This document shows, piece by piece, positions 1 through 7,962 of a DNA stretch of 64,000 nt. The stretch is from the NCBI RefSeq assembly GCF_026625565.1, contig NZ_CP112998.1, positions 6,856,501 to 6,920,500 of the forward strand. Direction: 5' to 3'. The notes under the pieces are model-generated. The model was given only the letters and a program-made list of their open reading frames with translations, was not told where the DNA came from and made no database searches. This DNA comes from Dyadobacter pollutisoli. Lineage in GTDB: Bacteria; Bacteroidota; Bacteroidia; Cytophagales; Spirosomataceae. Every line of letters starts with the position of its first letter. Position 1 is the first letter of the stretch. The position numbers and the translations under genes are program-made.

Positions 1-272
1 AGACGTCTGAATATATTAGCTCTGTTTTGGATCGCATTACCTTCCCGGGTTCTCTAATGTTAGCTATCGTGGCTACCCTGCCGGCTTTTGCAAGTTTACT
101 GGGAGTTTCAACGGACTTTGCGCATTTCTTTGGAGGAACTTCACTGCTGATTATGGTGGGGGTTGTTTTGGATACATTGCAACAAGTAGAAAGCTATCTG
201 TTGATGCGCAGATATGAAGGTTTGATGAAATCAGGACGAGTTAAAGGTAGAACGGAGAGCGTGGCTATCTGA
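1..272 (+). CDS. secY: Protein translocase subunit SecY, C-terminal fragment
   Basis: The reading frame is open from the first bases of the window, so the gene begins upstream. The visible 89 or so residues match the end of SecY, the channel subunit of the SecYEG inner-membrane translocon: a hydrophobic segment (SLMLAIVATLPAFASLLGV) follows DRITFPG, then a last membrane segment and the signature LQQVESYLLMRRYEG, and finally a short basic cytosolic tail (GRVKGR). Position directly before map, infA and rpmJ is the standard end of the bacterial spc operon. Only the 5' part is missing, because of the window edge. Confidence 0.95.
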   Translation, partial: TSEYISSVLDRITFPGSLMLAIVATLPAFASLLGVSTDFAHFFGGTSLLIMVGVVLDTLQQVESYLLMRRYEGLMKSGRVKGRTESVAI

Positions 273-279
273 TCAGGAA

Positions 280-1077
280 ATGATTTATTTAAAAACGGAG
301 GAAGAGATACAGCTTATTAAGGATAGTGCGCAGGTTCTTGGAAAAGCGCACGCTGAGGTAGCTAACTGGGTAAAACCTGGTGTTACTACTGGAAAACTAG
401 ACGCAGTTGCCGAGGAGTATATTCGTGACTACGGAGGAATTCCTTCCTTTAAGGGTTTTAATAAGTTTCCTGCCTCTCTCTGTATATCCGTTAATGAAGT
501 AGTGGTTCACGGAATTCCGGGAAGCTATGTTTTGAAGGATGGAGATATCGTGTCTATTGATTGTGGAGTTAAGTTAAATGGTTTCCATAGTGACAGTGCT
601 TATACCTACCCAGTTGGGGAAGTGTCTAAACAAGTGATGGACCTTTTAACTGCTACGAAAAAGTCTTTATACAAAGGAATAGATCAGGCGATCGATGGTT
701 TGCGGATCGGAGATATAGGTTTCGCAGTCCAAGACTACGTGGAGCAAAGAGGTTACAGTGTAGTAAGAGAGCTGGTTGGCCATGGAGTGGGGAGAGACCT
801 TCACGAAAGCCCGGAAGTTCCAAATTACGGTAAAAGAGGAAAAGGTATTAGACTGCGTGAGGGAATGGTTTTGGCAATTGAGCCAATGATTAACCTGGGG
901 ACAAAGACTGTGATGCAGGAAAGAGACGGATGGACTATCAGGACAACTGATAAGAAGTTTTCAGCTCATTTTGAACACACGGTGGTAGTTCGCAAGGGTA
1001 AAGCCGAAATTCTGACAACATTCGATTATATAGAAAAAGTGACGGCCAACACCAGCCTTATGGTTGAAGTAAAGTAA
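280..1077 (+). CDS. map: Type I methionine aminopeptidase
   Basis: Removes the initiator methionine from nascent proteins in the cytosol, using two divalent metal ions. The 265-residue product has the expected pita-bread-fold motifs: HGIPG near residue 78, DIVSIDCGVKLNGFHSD containing the two metal-binding aspartates, GHGVGRDLHE with a metal-binding histidine, and AIEPMI with a metal-binding glutamate, followed by the FEHTVVV strand near the C-terminus. Start ATG lies 7 nt after the secY stop, and the gene is followed 12 nt later by infA, so it is co-transcribed in the ribosomal protein operon, as in many bacteria. Confidence 0.97.
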   Translation: MIYLKTEEEIQLIKDSAQVLGKAHAEVANWVKPGVTTGKLDAVAEEYIRDYGGIPSFKGFNKFPASLCISVNEVVVHGIPGSYVLKDGDIVSIDCGVKLNGFHSDSAYTYPVGEVSKQVMDLLTATKKSLYKGIDQAIDGLRIGDIGFAVQDYVEQRGYSVVRELVGHGVGRDLHESPEVPNYGKRGKGIRLREGMVLAIEPMINLGTKTVMQERDGWTIRTTDKKFSAHFEHTVVVRKGKAEILTTFDYIEKVTANTSLMVEVK

Positions 1078-1089
1078 TAAACGCTACGA

Positions 1090-1308
1090 ATGGCAAAACA
1101 AGCATCAATCGAACAAGACGGAGTAATTCTCGAAGCATTGTCAAACGCAATGTTTCGTGTTGTATTAGAAAATAAGCATGAAGTGATTGCTCATATTTCA
1201 GGTAAAATGAGAATGCACTATATTAAAATATTACCGGGAGACCGTGTAAAACTAGAAATGTCTCCCTACGACTTATCTAAGGCAAGAATTACCTACAGAT
1301 ATAAGTAA
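1090..1308 (+). CDS. infA: Translation initiation factor IF-1
   Basis: Small 72-residue OB-fold protein that occupies the A site of the 30S subunit during initiation. The sequence shows the family hallmarks: an N-terminal IEQDGVI segment, the ALSNAMFRVVLENKHEVIAHISGKMR core with the conserved basic patch, and the GDRVKLEMSPYDLSKARITYRYK end. Length is exactly that usual for IF-1. It lies between map and rpmJ in the usual order for the spc/alpha junction. Confidence 0.97.
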   Translation: MAKQASIEQDGVILEALSNAMFRVVLENKHEVIAHISGKMRMHYIKILPGDRVKLEMSPYDLSKARITYRYK

Positions 1309-1347
1309 GGAGTTGATCACCTTAAATTAACACATAAGTTTAATCAG

Positions 1348-1464
1348 ATGAAGGTCAAAGCATCAGTTAAGAAGCGCAGTGAGGACTGCAAGGTTATTCG
1401 CCGTAAGGGTAAAGTATATGTGATTAACAAGAAGAACCCACGGTATAAACAAAGACAAGGTTAA
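1348..1464 (+). CDS. rpmJ: 50S ribosomal protein L36 (zinc-less form)
   Basis: A 38-residue basic protein beginning MKVKASVKKRSEDCK and ending PRYKQRQG, the typical L36 frame. It lies between infA and rpsM, where rpmJ normally sits. The zinc ligands of classical L36 (three Cys and one His) are mostly replaced: the first Cys of the CxxC is Ser, the third is Asn, the His is Tyr, and only one Cys remains. This is the C-minus paralogue type, which from family knowledge is usual in Bacteroidota, so it does not indicate a broken gene. Confidence 0.95.
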   Translation: MKVKASVKKRSEDCKVIRRKGKVYVINKKNPRYKQRQG

Positions 1465-1469
1465 TAATT

Positions 1470-1847
1470 ATGGCACGTATTTCAGGAGTTGATATTCCCG
1501 ACCGTAAAAGAGGCGAAATCTCATTGACTTATATTTTCGGAATTGGTCGTAGCTCGGCTAAGAAGATTCTGGACAAAGCAGGAGTCGATGTAGATAAAAA
1601 AGTAATTGACTGGACAGATGATGAGTCTGGTGCTATTCGCGCGGTTATTGCAGGTGAATATAAAGTAGAAGGAGCACTTAAATCAGAAGTGCAATTGAGC
1701 ATTAAACGCTTGATGGATATTGCTTGTTACCGTGGTCTTCGTCATCGTAAGGGATTGCCATTGCGTGGACAAAGAACGAAGAACAACTCACGTACTCGTA
1801 AGGGTAAACGCAAAACGATCGCGAACAAGAAAAAGGCTACTAAATAA
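1470..1847 (+). CDS. rpsM: 30S ribosomal protein S13
   Basis: 125-residue S13, a head protein of the small subunit that contacts the P-site tRNA and forms bridges to the 50S subunit. Motifs seen: N-terminal ARISGVDIPDRKRGEISLTYIFGIG and the C-terminal RGLRHRKGLPLRGQRTKNNSRTRKG that contacts tRNA and 16S rRNA, ending in a lysine-rich tail. It begins 5 nt after the rpmJ stop and opens the alpha-operon gene order rpsM-rpsK-rpsD-rpoA-rplQ. Confidence 0.98.
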   Translation: MARISGVDIPDRKRGEISLTYIFGIGRSSAKKILDKAGVDVDKKVIDWTDDESGAIRAVIAGEYKVEGALKSEVQLSIKRLMDIACYRGLRHRKGLPLRGQRTKNNSRTRKGKRKTIANKKKATK

Positions 1848-1889
1848 ACAATGAGCGGTGGATTGCATCCACAACTTATTCCCTAAGCA

Positions 1890-2285
1890 ATGGCACAAAA
1901 TAAAAGAAAAGATAAAGCTAAGAAGAGAGTTGTTGTCGTGGAGCCTGTTGGCCAGGTGCACATCAAAGCTTCTTTCAATAATATCATAATCTCTATTACG
2001 AACAGCAACGGACAGGTTATCTCCTGGGGTTCTGCGGGTAAAATGGGATTCCGTGGTTCTAAGAAAAACACTCCTTATGCAGCTCAAACAGCGGCACAAA
2101 GCGCAGCACAGGTTGCTTTTGACCTGGGAATGCGTAAGGCGGAGGTTTTTGTTAAAGGACCTGGATCAGGTCGTGAGTCTGCTATCCGTACCATCCAGAA
2201 TGCTGGTATTGAAGTAACGACGATCCGCGACATTACTCCGCTTCCTCACAATGGATGTCGTCCTCCAAAGCGTCGTAGAGTATAG
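1890..2285 (+). CDS. rpsK: 30S ribosomal protein S11
   Basis: 131-residue S11 of the 30S platform. The N-terminus is a lysine-rich extension (MAQNKRKDKAKKR), followed by the conserved GQVHIKASFNNIIISITN strand and the C-terminal motif ITPLPHNGCRPPKRRRV, which is nearly invariant in bacteria. It lies 42 nt after rpsM. Its 3' side carries a hairpin (2310-2344) before rpsD. Confidence 0.98.
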   Translation: MAQNKRKDKAKKRVVVVEPVGQVHIKASFNNIIISITNSNGQVISWGSAGKMGFRGSKKNTPYAAQTAAQSAAQVAFDLGMRKAEVFVKGPGSGRESAIRTIQNAGIEVTTIRDITPLPHNGCRPPKRRRV

Positions 2286-2309
2286 TAAATAGTATCTGTA
2301 ACAGGATAC

Positions 2310-2349
2310 CCATTCGTAATTTGGACACTGGGGTTACTGAATGGTTTTT
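2310..2349 (+). terminator. Hairpin with T-run between rpsK and rpsD
   Basis: CCATTCGTAA (2310-2319) can pair with TTAC-T-GAATGG (2334-2344) with one bulged base and a 14-nt loop, and TTTTTAATTAA follows. The shape is that of a weak intrinsic terminator or attenuator inside the alpha operon. Whether it acts in regulation is inference. Confidence 0.4.
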
Positions 2350-2376
2350 AATTAATAAAGTAAACAATAAGTTTTA

Positions 2377-2982
2377 ATGGCACGTTACACAGGTCCCAAA
2401 TCAAAGATTGCAAGACGTTACGGAGAACCCATTATGGGCCCGAGCAAAGCGCTTGCTAAGAAAAATTACCCTCCCGGAGTTCACGGAAAGGGTCGCCGTT
2501 CCAAAAAGTCGGAGTATGCTTTGCAATTGATGGAAAAGCAGAAGGTGAAATTTATTTACGGTATACTTGAAAGACAGTTCCGTAACTTGTTTGAAAAAGC
2601 TTCAGTTAAAGAGGGTATCACAGGTGAAAACCTTTTGAAATACTGTGAAGCCCGTTTGGATAATACAGTTTACCGCTTAGGAATCGCTCCTACAAGACGT
2701 GCTGCTCGTCAGCTTGTCGCTCACAAACACATTCTGGTAGACGGTGAGATTGTAAACATTCCTTCTTATTCATTGCGCCCGGGTCAGGTCGTGACAGTTC
2801 GTGAGAAATCGAAATCTCTGGAAGCTGTTACCGACAGTCTTGCAGGACATAGCTCCAAAGGGTTTAACTGGTTGGAGTGGGATGGCCAGCAATTGTCTGG
2901 AAAATTTGTAACATTCCCAGAACGCGAGCAAATTCCGGAGAACATCAACGAGCAGCTTATCGTTGAATTGTATTCTAAATAA
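2377..2982 (+). CDS. rpsD: 30S ribosomal protein S4
   Basis: 201-residue S4, the primary 16S rRNA-binding protein that nucleates 30S assembly. The N-terminal domain begins MARYTGPKSKIARRYGEPI and has the GRRSKKSEYALQLMEKQK helix; the S4 RNA-binding domain is visible around residues 90-150 (LDNTVYRLGIAPTRRAARQL and HKHILVDGEIVNIPSY). As in other Bacteroidota, the N-terminal zinc cysteines of some S4 proteins are absent. A strong intrinsic terminator (3000-3032) follows, so rpoA may depend on read-through or on its own promoter. Confidence 0.98.
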   Translation: MARYTGPKSKIARRYGEPIMGPSKALAKKNYPPGVHGKGRRSKKSEYALQLMEKQKVKFIYGILERQFRNLFEKASVKEGITGENLLKYCEARLDNTVYRLGIAPTRRAARQLVAHKHILVDGEIVNIPSYSLRPGQVVTVREKSKSLEAVTDSLAGHSSKGFNWLEWDGQQLSGKFVTFPEREQIPENINEQLIVELYSK

Positions 2983-2999
2983 TAATCTTCATATTACAT

Positions 3000-3032
3000 G
3001 CACTCCCCGTTTTTTCGGGGTAGTGCTTTTTT
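3000..3032 (+). terminator. Intrinsic terminator between rpsD and rpoA
   Basis: GCACT-CCCCG (3000-3009), a T6 loop, CGGGG-TAGTGC (3016-3026), then seven T. The stem has one bulged base. It sits 18 nt after the rpsD stop and separates rpoA-rplQ from the upstream ribosomal genes. Confidence 0.8.
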
Positions 3033-3115
3033 AGCCGGTAACGGCAATTTTGCGATCGCAAAGGTAACGGTAGCGTGATCAACTATCATTTACTACTATA
3101 AAAGGAGCAAGGACT

Positions 3116-4105
3116 ATGTCAATATTAGCTTTCCAAATGCCTGATAAGGTCGTCATGGAAAAAGCAGATGACTTTCACGGGTTGTTTGAGTTTAAGCCTT
3201 TAGAGAAAGGTTACGGCGTGACCATTGGTAATGCGTTACGCAGAATACTTCTTTCTTCTTTGGAGGGTTATGCCATTACAAGCGTGAAGTTCCCTGGTGT
3301 ACTTCATGAATTTTCTTCTATCGAAGGTATAGTTGAGGATGTAACAGAAATCATCCTGAACCTTAAAATGGTTCGTTTTAAAAAAGTTTCTGATTTGAAC
3401 GAAAGCAGAATCGTAGTAAATCTTAAAAATGTATCGGTTATTACTGCCGGTGATATTGGCAAGTTTACCAACGCATTTGAAGTTTTGAACCCAGATCAGG
3501 TAATTTGTCATATTGATGACCAAAAAGAGTTCGAAATGGAGCTTCTTTTGGACAAAGGAAGAGGATATGTACCTGCTGACGAGCCACGTGCCAATGAATT
3601 GCCATTTGGTTATATCGCAGTAGACTCGATCTACACACCTATCAAGAATGTTAAATACAGTGTTGAAAATACACGTGTTGAGCAACGTACGGATTACGAA
3701 CGGCTTTTAATTGACATTCAGACGGATGGTTCTATCCACCCTGAGGATGCATTGAAAGGTGCTGCAAATATTCTGATTCAACACTTTATGTTGTTCTCTG
3801 ATCAAACTATGACGTTTGAGAAGCAGAAAGCAGAAGAGGACAATCAGGTGGATGAAGAAATGTTGCGTATGAGAAAACTTCTTAAGACTTCATTGTCTGA
3901 GCTTGACCTTTCAGTACGTGCATATAACTGCTTGAAATCGGCAGATGTTAAATCTCTTGGTGATTTGGTAAGGCTGGAAATTTCGGACATGATGAAGTTC
4001 CGTAATTTTGGTAAAAAATCTCTTACTGAGTTGGAGCAACTTGTTGCTGACAAACAACTCACATTTGGAATGGACGTGGCGAAATATCGCCTGGACGAGG
4101 ATTAA
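3116..4105 (+). CDS. rpoA: DNA-directed RNA polymerase subunit alpha
   Basis: 329-residue alpha subunit that dimerises to start RNA polymerase assembly and contacts activators and UP elements. The N-terminal domain (about 1-230) shows the conserved KGYGVTIGNALRRILLSSLEGYA and YSVENTRVEQRTDYERL motifs. An acidic linker (EEDNQVDEEML) leads to the C-terminal domain (about 255-325) with two helix-hairpin-helix motifs (ELDLSVRAYNCLKSADV and KFRNFGKKSLTELEQL). The start ATG is 8 nt downstream of an AAGGAG-type ribosome binding site (3102-3107), one of the few clear ones in the window. It is followed by rplQ. Confidence 0.98.
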   Translation: MSILAFQMPDKVVMEKADDFHGLFEFKPLEKGYGVTIGNALRRILLSSLEGYAITSVKFPGVLHEFSSIEGIVEDVTEIILNLKMVRFKKVSDLNESRIVVNLKNVSVITAGDIGKFTNAFEVLNPDQVICHIDDQKEFEMELLLDKGRGYVPADEPRANELPFGYIAVDSIYTPIKNVKYSVENTRVEQRTDYERLLIDIQTDGSIHPEDALKGAANILIQHFMLFSDQTMTFEKQKAEEDNQVDEEMLRMRKLLKTSLSELDLSVRAYNCLKSADVKSLGDLVRLEISDMMKFRNFGKKSLTELEQLVADKQLTFGMDVAKYRLDED

Positions 4106-4179
4106 TTAATATTCCATCATAAGTATGTATTCTGTAGCGCGCAGTTACTCGCAGCTCGAAGCAACTAAACAACAAAACA

Positions 4180-4740
4180 ATGAGACACGGTAAGAAAGAT
4201 AATCATTTAGGAAGAACAGCATCACACCGTAAGGCAATGCTTTCTAACATGGCTTCCTCTTTGATTCTTCACAAAAGAATTGAAACAACATTAGCAAAGG
4301 CGAAAGAACTTCGTAAGTATGTTGAGCCTCTGCTAACGCGTGCAAAAGAAGATTCTACACACAATAGAAGGGTAGTTTTTTCTTATCTGAATGACAAAGA
4401 GTCTACAAAAGAGCTTTTTGGAGTTGTTTCAGATAAAATTGCAGCTCGTCCGGGTGGATATACCCGTATCATCAAATTGGGCAGCCGTCTTGGTGATGCA
4501 GCGGAAACCGCTTTAATCGAGTTAGTTGATTTCAATGACGCTCTTCTATTGGCAAACGCTGATAAACCAGCAAAAACACGTCGTAGCAGAAGAGGCGGTA
4601 AAAAAGCAGAAGGATCAGAAACAGAAGTTTCTGCGGCTCCTGTGAAAAAGGCAGATCATCCAATTGTTGCAGAATCAGAACCTGCTGTTGATGAAGCTCC
4701 GGAAACAGACGAATTACCAGGCAACACTGACAAAGAATAG
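4180..4740 (+). CDS. rplQ: 50S ribosomal protein L17 with long C-terminal extension
   Basis: L17 lines the polypeptide exit tunnel region of the 50S subunit. Residues 1-120 match the family (MRHGKKDNHLGRTASHRKAM, LHKRIETTLAKAKELRKYVEPLL, and GGYTRIIKLGSRLGDAAETA). The remaining roughly 65 residues are an extension rich in Lys/Arg and then in Glu, Ala and Pro, giving 186 residues against about 120-130 in E. coli-type L17. Extended L17 tails are common in Bacteroidota. It closes the alpha operon and is followed by a terminator. Confidence 0.97.
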   Translation: MRHGKKDNHLGRTASHRKAMLSNMASSLILHKRIETTLAKAKELRKYVEPLLTRAKEDSTHNRRVVFSYLNDKESTKELFGVVSDKIAARPGGYTRIIKLGSRLGDAAETALIELVDFNDALLLANADKPAKTRRSRRGGKKAEGSETEVSAAPVKKADHPIVAESEPAVDEAPETDELPGNTDKE

Positions 4741-4763
4741 TTTTGGTAATAACATCAATATAG

Positions 4764-4798
4764 GAAAAGGGTTGAACGGTTTCGTTTAACCCTTTTTT
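4764..4798 (+). terminator. Intrinsic terminator of the alpha operon
   Basis: AAAGGGTTGAACG (4766-4778) pairs with CGTTTAACCCTTT (4783-4795) with one G-U pair and a GTTT loop, followed by a T-run. Located 25 nt after the rplQ stop. Confidence 0.85.
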
Positions 4799-4813
4799 AT
4801 GAGTAAAAATCTG

Positions 4814-4821
4814 TACTTTTG
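4814..4821 (+). promoter_or_regulatory. Likely -7 promoter box upstream of carA
   Basis: TACTTTTG fits the Bacteroidota -7 consensus TAnnTTTG and lies 69 nt before the carA start, just after the rplQ terminator. No convincing -33 TTTG partner is seen. Confidence 0.5.
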
Positions 4822-4889
4822 CAGAAAATTTAAATAGACCATTGAAGAGGGCACCTCTTTACAAGCGGAAAAAATAGATTTAACCATAT

Positions 4890-5993
4890 ATGAATCAAAA
4901 AAAGGAAGCTCTGTTGTTGCTTGAAGACGGAACAGCATACAAAGGACTAGCTTTGGGAATACATGGAACAACTGGCGGTGAAATTTGCTTTAATACCGGA
5001 ATGACAGGTTATCAGGAAATCTACACTGATCCTTCGTACTATGGGCAAATCATCGTCAACACCAATTCACACATTGGGAACTATGGCGTGCAACTGGAAG
5101 ATGAGGAGGAATCGGCTTCGGTGAAGATCAGGGGAATGGTGTGCAATACGTTTTCTCAGATCTACTCGCGTGATACTGCCGACTTTTCGTTGCAGGAGTA
5201 TTTTGAGAGAGCAAATATCGTTGGTATCAGCAATGTCGATACAAGACACCTGGTAAGACACGTGAGAGAGAAAGGTGTAATGAATGCAATTATCTCATCC
5301 GAGATTCTGGATGAAGCTTTGCTGATGGAAGAATTGAAGAAAATCCCTTCAATGGATGGCCTGGAATTATCTTCTCAGGTAACAACCGAGGAAGCTTACT
5401 TCGTAGGAAATGAAGCGGATAGTAAATGGCGGATCGCGGTAATGGACTATGGTATTAAGAAAAGCATTCTTACTAACCTGACTTCAAGAGGCTGCTATTG
5501 CAAAGTTTTCCCGGCCAAAACGCCATTTGAGGAAGTAATGGAGTGGCAACCAGATGGATTTTTTATATCCAATGGTCCGGGCGATCCTTCGGCGATGTTA
5601 TATGCGGTGGAAAATGTGAATCAGATGATTAAGAGCAGCAAGCCATTATTTGGGATATGCCTTGGCCATCAATTGCTGGCGCTTTCGAGCGGTATCAACA
5701 CATATAAAATGCATCACGGTCACAGAGGGTTGAACCACCCTGTAAAAAACCTGATAACAGGAATGTGTGAGGTAACTTCTCAAAATCACGGGTTTGCGGT
5801 CAACCACGACGAGATCGAAAGCCATCCGGATGTGGAGATCACCCACGTTAATTTGAATGACAAAACGATTGAAGGTATAAGAAGAAAGGATTATCCTGCC
5901 TTCTCAGTACAGTATCACCCGGAAGCGTCTCCGGGACCGCACGATTCGCGCTACCTTTTTGATGAGTTCATCAGTTTGCTAAGCGCAAATTAA
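4890..5993 (+). CDS. carA: Carbamoyl-phosphate synthase small subunit
   Basis: Glutaminase subunit that hydrolyses glutamine and passes ammonia to CarB for carbamoyl phosphate, the precursor of pyrimidines and of the carbamoyl group in arginine synthesis. The 367-residue product has the N-terminal CPSase small domain (LLLEDGTAYKGLALG, FNTGMTGYQEIYTDPSY) and a class I glutamine amidotransferase domain with the nucleophile elbow FGICLGHQ (Cys near residue 255) and the His/Glu pair in YHPEASPG near residue 350. carB is not adjacent. The arginine cluster at 58.6-63.4 kb would consume its product. A strong terminator follows. Confidence 0.97.
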   Translation: MNQKKEALLLLEDGTAYKGLALGIHGTTGGEICFNTGMTGYQEIYTDPSYYGQIIVNTNSHIGNYGVQLEDEEESASVKIRGMVCNTFSQIYSRDTADFSLQEYFERANIVGISNVDTRHLVRHVREKGVMNAIISSEILDEALLMEELKKIPSMDGLELSSQVTTEEAYFVGNEADSKWRIAVMDYGIKKSILTNLTSRGCYCKVFPAKTPFEEVMEWQPDGFFISNGPGDPSAMLYAVENVNQMIKSSKPLFGICLGHQLLALSSGINTYKMHHGHRGLNHPVKNLITGMCEVTSQNHGFAVNHDEIESHPDVEITHVNLNDKTIEGIRRKDYPAFSVQYHPEASPGPHDSRYLFDEFISLLSAN

Positions 5994-5999
5994 ATATAT

Positions 6000-6033
6000 A
6001 ACAAAAAATCCCTCGACCGAGGGATTTTTTGTT
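6000..6033 (+). terminator. Strong intrinsic terminator after carA
   Basis: AACAAAAAATCCCTC (6000-6014) pairs perfectly with GAGGGATTTTTTGTT (6019-6033) over 15 bp with loop GACC. The arm A-run and T-run make it potentially bidirectional. It lies 6 nt after the carA stop. Confidence 0.9.
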
Positions 6034-6252
6034 ATATGACATTTTTTTAAACAATTGTGTCTGAGCATCTACCGTTACAATCCGAAGAAGTAGCGGCGCA
6101 ATCATACCGCGTGTTAACATCCTATTAAATGATTGGCAAAATGAGTATGTAAATTTAGGTTTAAATGCGCTTCTGTTTATGGATGACAATTTTTTTGTGT
6201 TATTTTGTAGCGTTAACATATTCAATTTTTTAATCAAAACCACAAGCTGCAA

Positions 6253-7524
6253 ATGAGTACGATTCAATCAGTACATGCAAGACAAATTCTGGATTCAAGA
6301 GGAAACCCCACAGTAGAAGTAGATATTCGTACCGAAAATGGTTATTTAGGACGCGCTGCTGTTCCGTCTGGTGCTTCCACCGGAAAGCATGAGGCCGTTG
6401 AACTTCGTGATGATGACAAGAGCGTATATGTTGGAAAAGGGGTTTTGAAAGCGGTTGAAAATGTAAATGATATTATTTTCCCTGAACTGATTGGCTGCTC
6501 GGTTTTTGAACAAAACCTGATCGATAAAATCATGCTGGAATTGGATGGTACTCCTAACAAAAGCAAGTTAGGTGCTAATGCAATTTTGGGTGTGTCACTG
6601 GCTGCTGCGAAGGCTGCTGCACAGGAAGCTAACCTTCCATTGTACCGTTACGTAGGAGGTACGAATGCTAATACCCTACCTGTTCCGATGATGAACATTC
6701 TGAATGGTGGAAGCCACGCAGATAACTCTATCGACTTCCAGGAGTTTATGATCATGCCTGCGAAAGCTGATACATTCTCTCAGGCGCTACGTATGGGTGT
6801 TGAAGTGTTCCATACACTTAAAACGGTTTTGAAAAGCAAAGGATATTCTACCAACGTAGGTGATGAAGGTGGTTTTGCTCCTAACATCAAATCCAACGAA
6901 GAGGCTATCGAGATCGTAATCCAGGCTATCGAGAAAGCTGGATATAAGCCAGGCGAAGAAATCTTCATTGCTATGGATGCTGCCGTTTCTGAATTCTACG
7001 AAAATGGATTGTACCATTTCAAAAAATCAGATGGCCGTAAACTGACGTCGCCTGAAATGGCTGACTACTGGACTCAGTGGGTTGCTAAATATCCTATCAT
7101 TTCTATCGAAGACGGTATGGATGAGGATGACTGGGCTGGTTGGAAAACTTTGACTGAATCTGTTGGTAGCAAATGCCAGTTGGTAGGTGATGATTTGTTC
7201 GTAACAAACGTAACACGTTTGCAACAAGGAATTGAATCACAGATTGCCAATGCAGTTCTTGTTAAAGTAAACCAAATTGGTTCTTTGACTGAAACCATTG
7301 ACACTGTTAACCTTGCAAAACGTAACAGCTACAAGAGCATTATGTCACACCGTTCAGGTGAAACTGAGGATTCTACAATCGCGGATCTTGCGGTTGCATT
7401 GAACACAGGACAGATCAAAACAGGTTCTGCTTCGCGTTCTGACCGTATGGCGAAATACAACCAATTGCTGCGTATCGAAGAAGAGCTTGGCGAAAGCGCA
7501 TACTTCCCAGGATTGAAATTCTAA
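6253..7524 (+). CDS. eno: Enolase
   Basis: Interconverts 2-phosphoglycerate and phosphoenolpyruvate in glycolysis. The 423-residue sequence carries the expected motifs: ARQILDSRGNPTVEVD at the N-terminus, GAILGVS-type loop (LGANAILGVSLAAAKA), metal ligands in AMDAAVSEF, SIEDGMDED and LVGDDLF, the catalytic lysine region VKVNQIGSLTET and the substrate loop MSHRSGETEDST. The 230-bp upstream region is AT-rich and free of genes, consistent with an own promoter. gpmI, the preceding enzyme of the pathway, lies two genes downstream. Confidence 0.98.
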   Translation: MSTIQSVHARQILDSRGNPTVEVDIRTENGYLGRAAVPSGASTGKHEAVELRDDDKSVYVGKGVLKAVENVNDIIFPELIGCSVFEQNLIDKIMLELDGTPNKSKLGANAILGVSLAAAKAAAQEANLPLYRYVGGTNANTLPVPMMNILNGGSHADNSIDFQEFMIMPAKADTFSQALRMGVEVFHTLKTVLKSKGYSTNVGDEGGFAPNIKSNEEAIEIVIQAIEKAGYKPGEEIFIAMDAAVSEFYENGLYHFKKSDGRKLTSPEMADYWTQWVAKYPIISIEDGMDEDDWAGWKTLTESVGSKCQLVGDDLFVTNVTRLQQGIESQIANAVLVKVNQIGSLTETIDTVNLAKRNSYKSIMSHRSGETEDSTIADLAVALNTGQIKTGSASRSDRMAKYNQLLRIEEELGESAYFPGLKF

Positions 7525-7534
7525 TATTTCCATT

Positions 7535-7568
7535 GAGAACCGGAGCCATAAGCTCCGGTTCTCGTTTT
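7535..7568 (+). terminator. Intrinsic terminator after eno
   Basis: GAGAACCGGAGC (7535-7546), loop CATAA, GCTCCGGTTCTC (7552-7563), then GTTTT. A perfect 12-bp stem starting 10 nt after the eno stop. Confidence 0.88.
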
Positions 7569-7581
7569 AGGGTATCTCAAA

Positions 7582-7914
7582 ATGAAAAACAACTCATTCT
7601 GGTCACTCAATTCGATGAAAAATTTCTATATCGCCACGTTTGTTGCGTGGTTGGTGTGGATACTATTCCTTGATAATAACAACATGCGGGTGGTAGTTTC
7701 CAATCGCATGAAAATGAAAGACCTGGAAAAGGAAAAAGCCGTCCTGCTCGAAAAGATCGGACAAGTGAAAAAGGAACGCAATGAAGTGTTTGGAAATCCA
7801 AAGATGCTCGAAAAATGGGCGCGCGAGAAATTCATGATGCGCAGGCCCAATGAAGAGGTATACGTGATTGTTGACGAAAACAATCAGCCTGTTGAAAGTA
7901 AAAAAGAGGAATAG
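7582..7914 (+). CDS. Septum formation initiator (FtsB/DivIC-like) protein
   Basis: 110-residue bitopic membrane protein. A short N-terminal tail precedes one membrane segment (FYIATFVAWLVWILFL, about residues 14-30), followed by a coiled coil rich in Lys and Glu (about 38-75) and the conserved EKWAREKFMMRRPNEEVYVI element. This is the architecture of FtsB/DivIC, which in known systems complexes with FtsL and FtsQ at the division septum. Its place between eno and gpmI resembles E. coli-type bacteria, where ftsB also follows eno; that it fills this role here is inference from family and context. Confidence 0.85.
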   Translation: MKNNSFWSLNSMKNFYIATFVAWLVWILFLDNNNMRVVVSNRMKMKDLEKEKAVLLEKIGQVKKERNEVFGNPKMLEKWAREKFMMRRPNEEVYVIVDENNQPVESKKEE

Positions 7915-7962
7915 TCTTATCATCCTCTCAGCACCATTCTTAATTTTTAATTTTCCACCACA

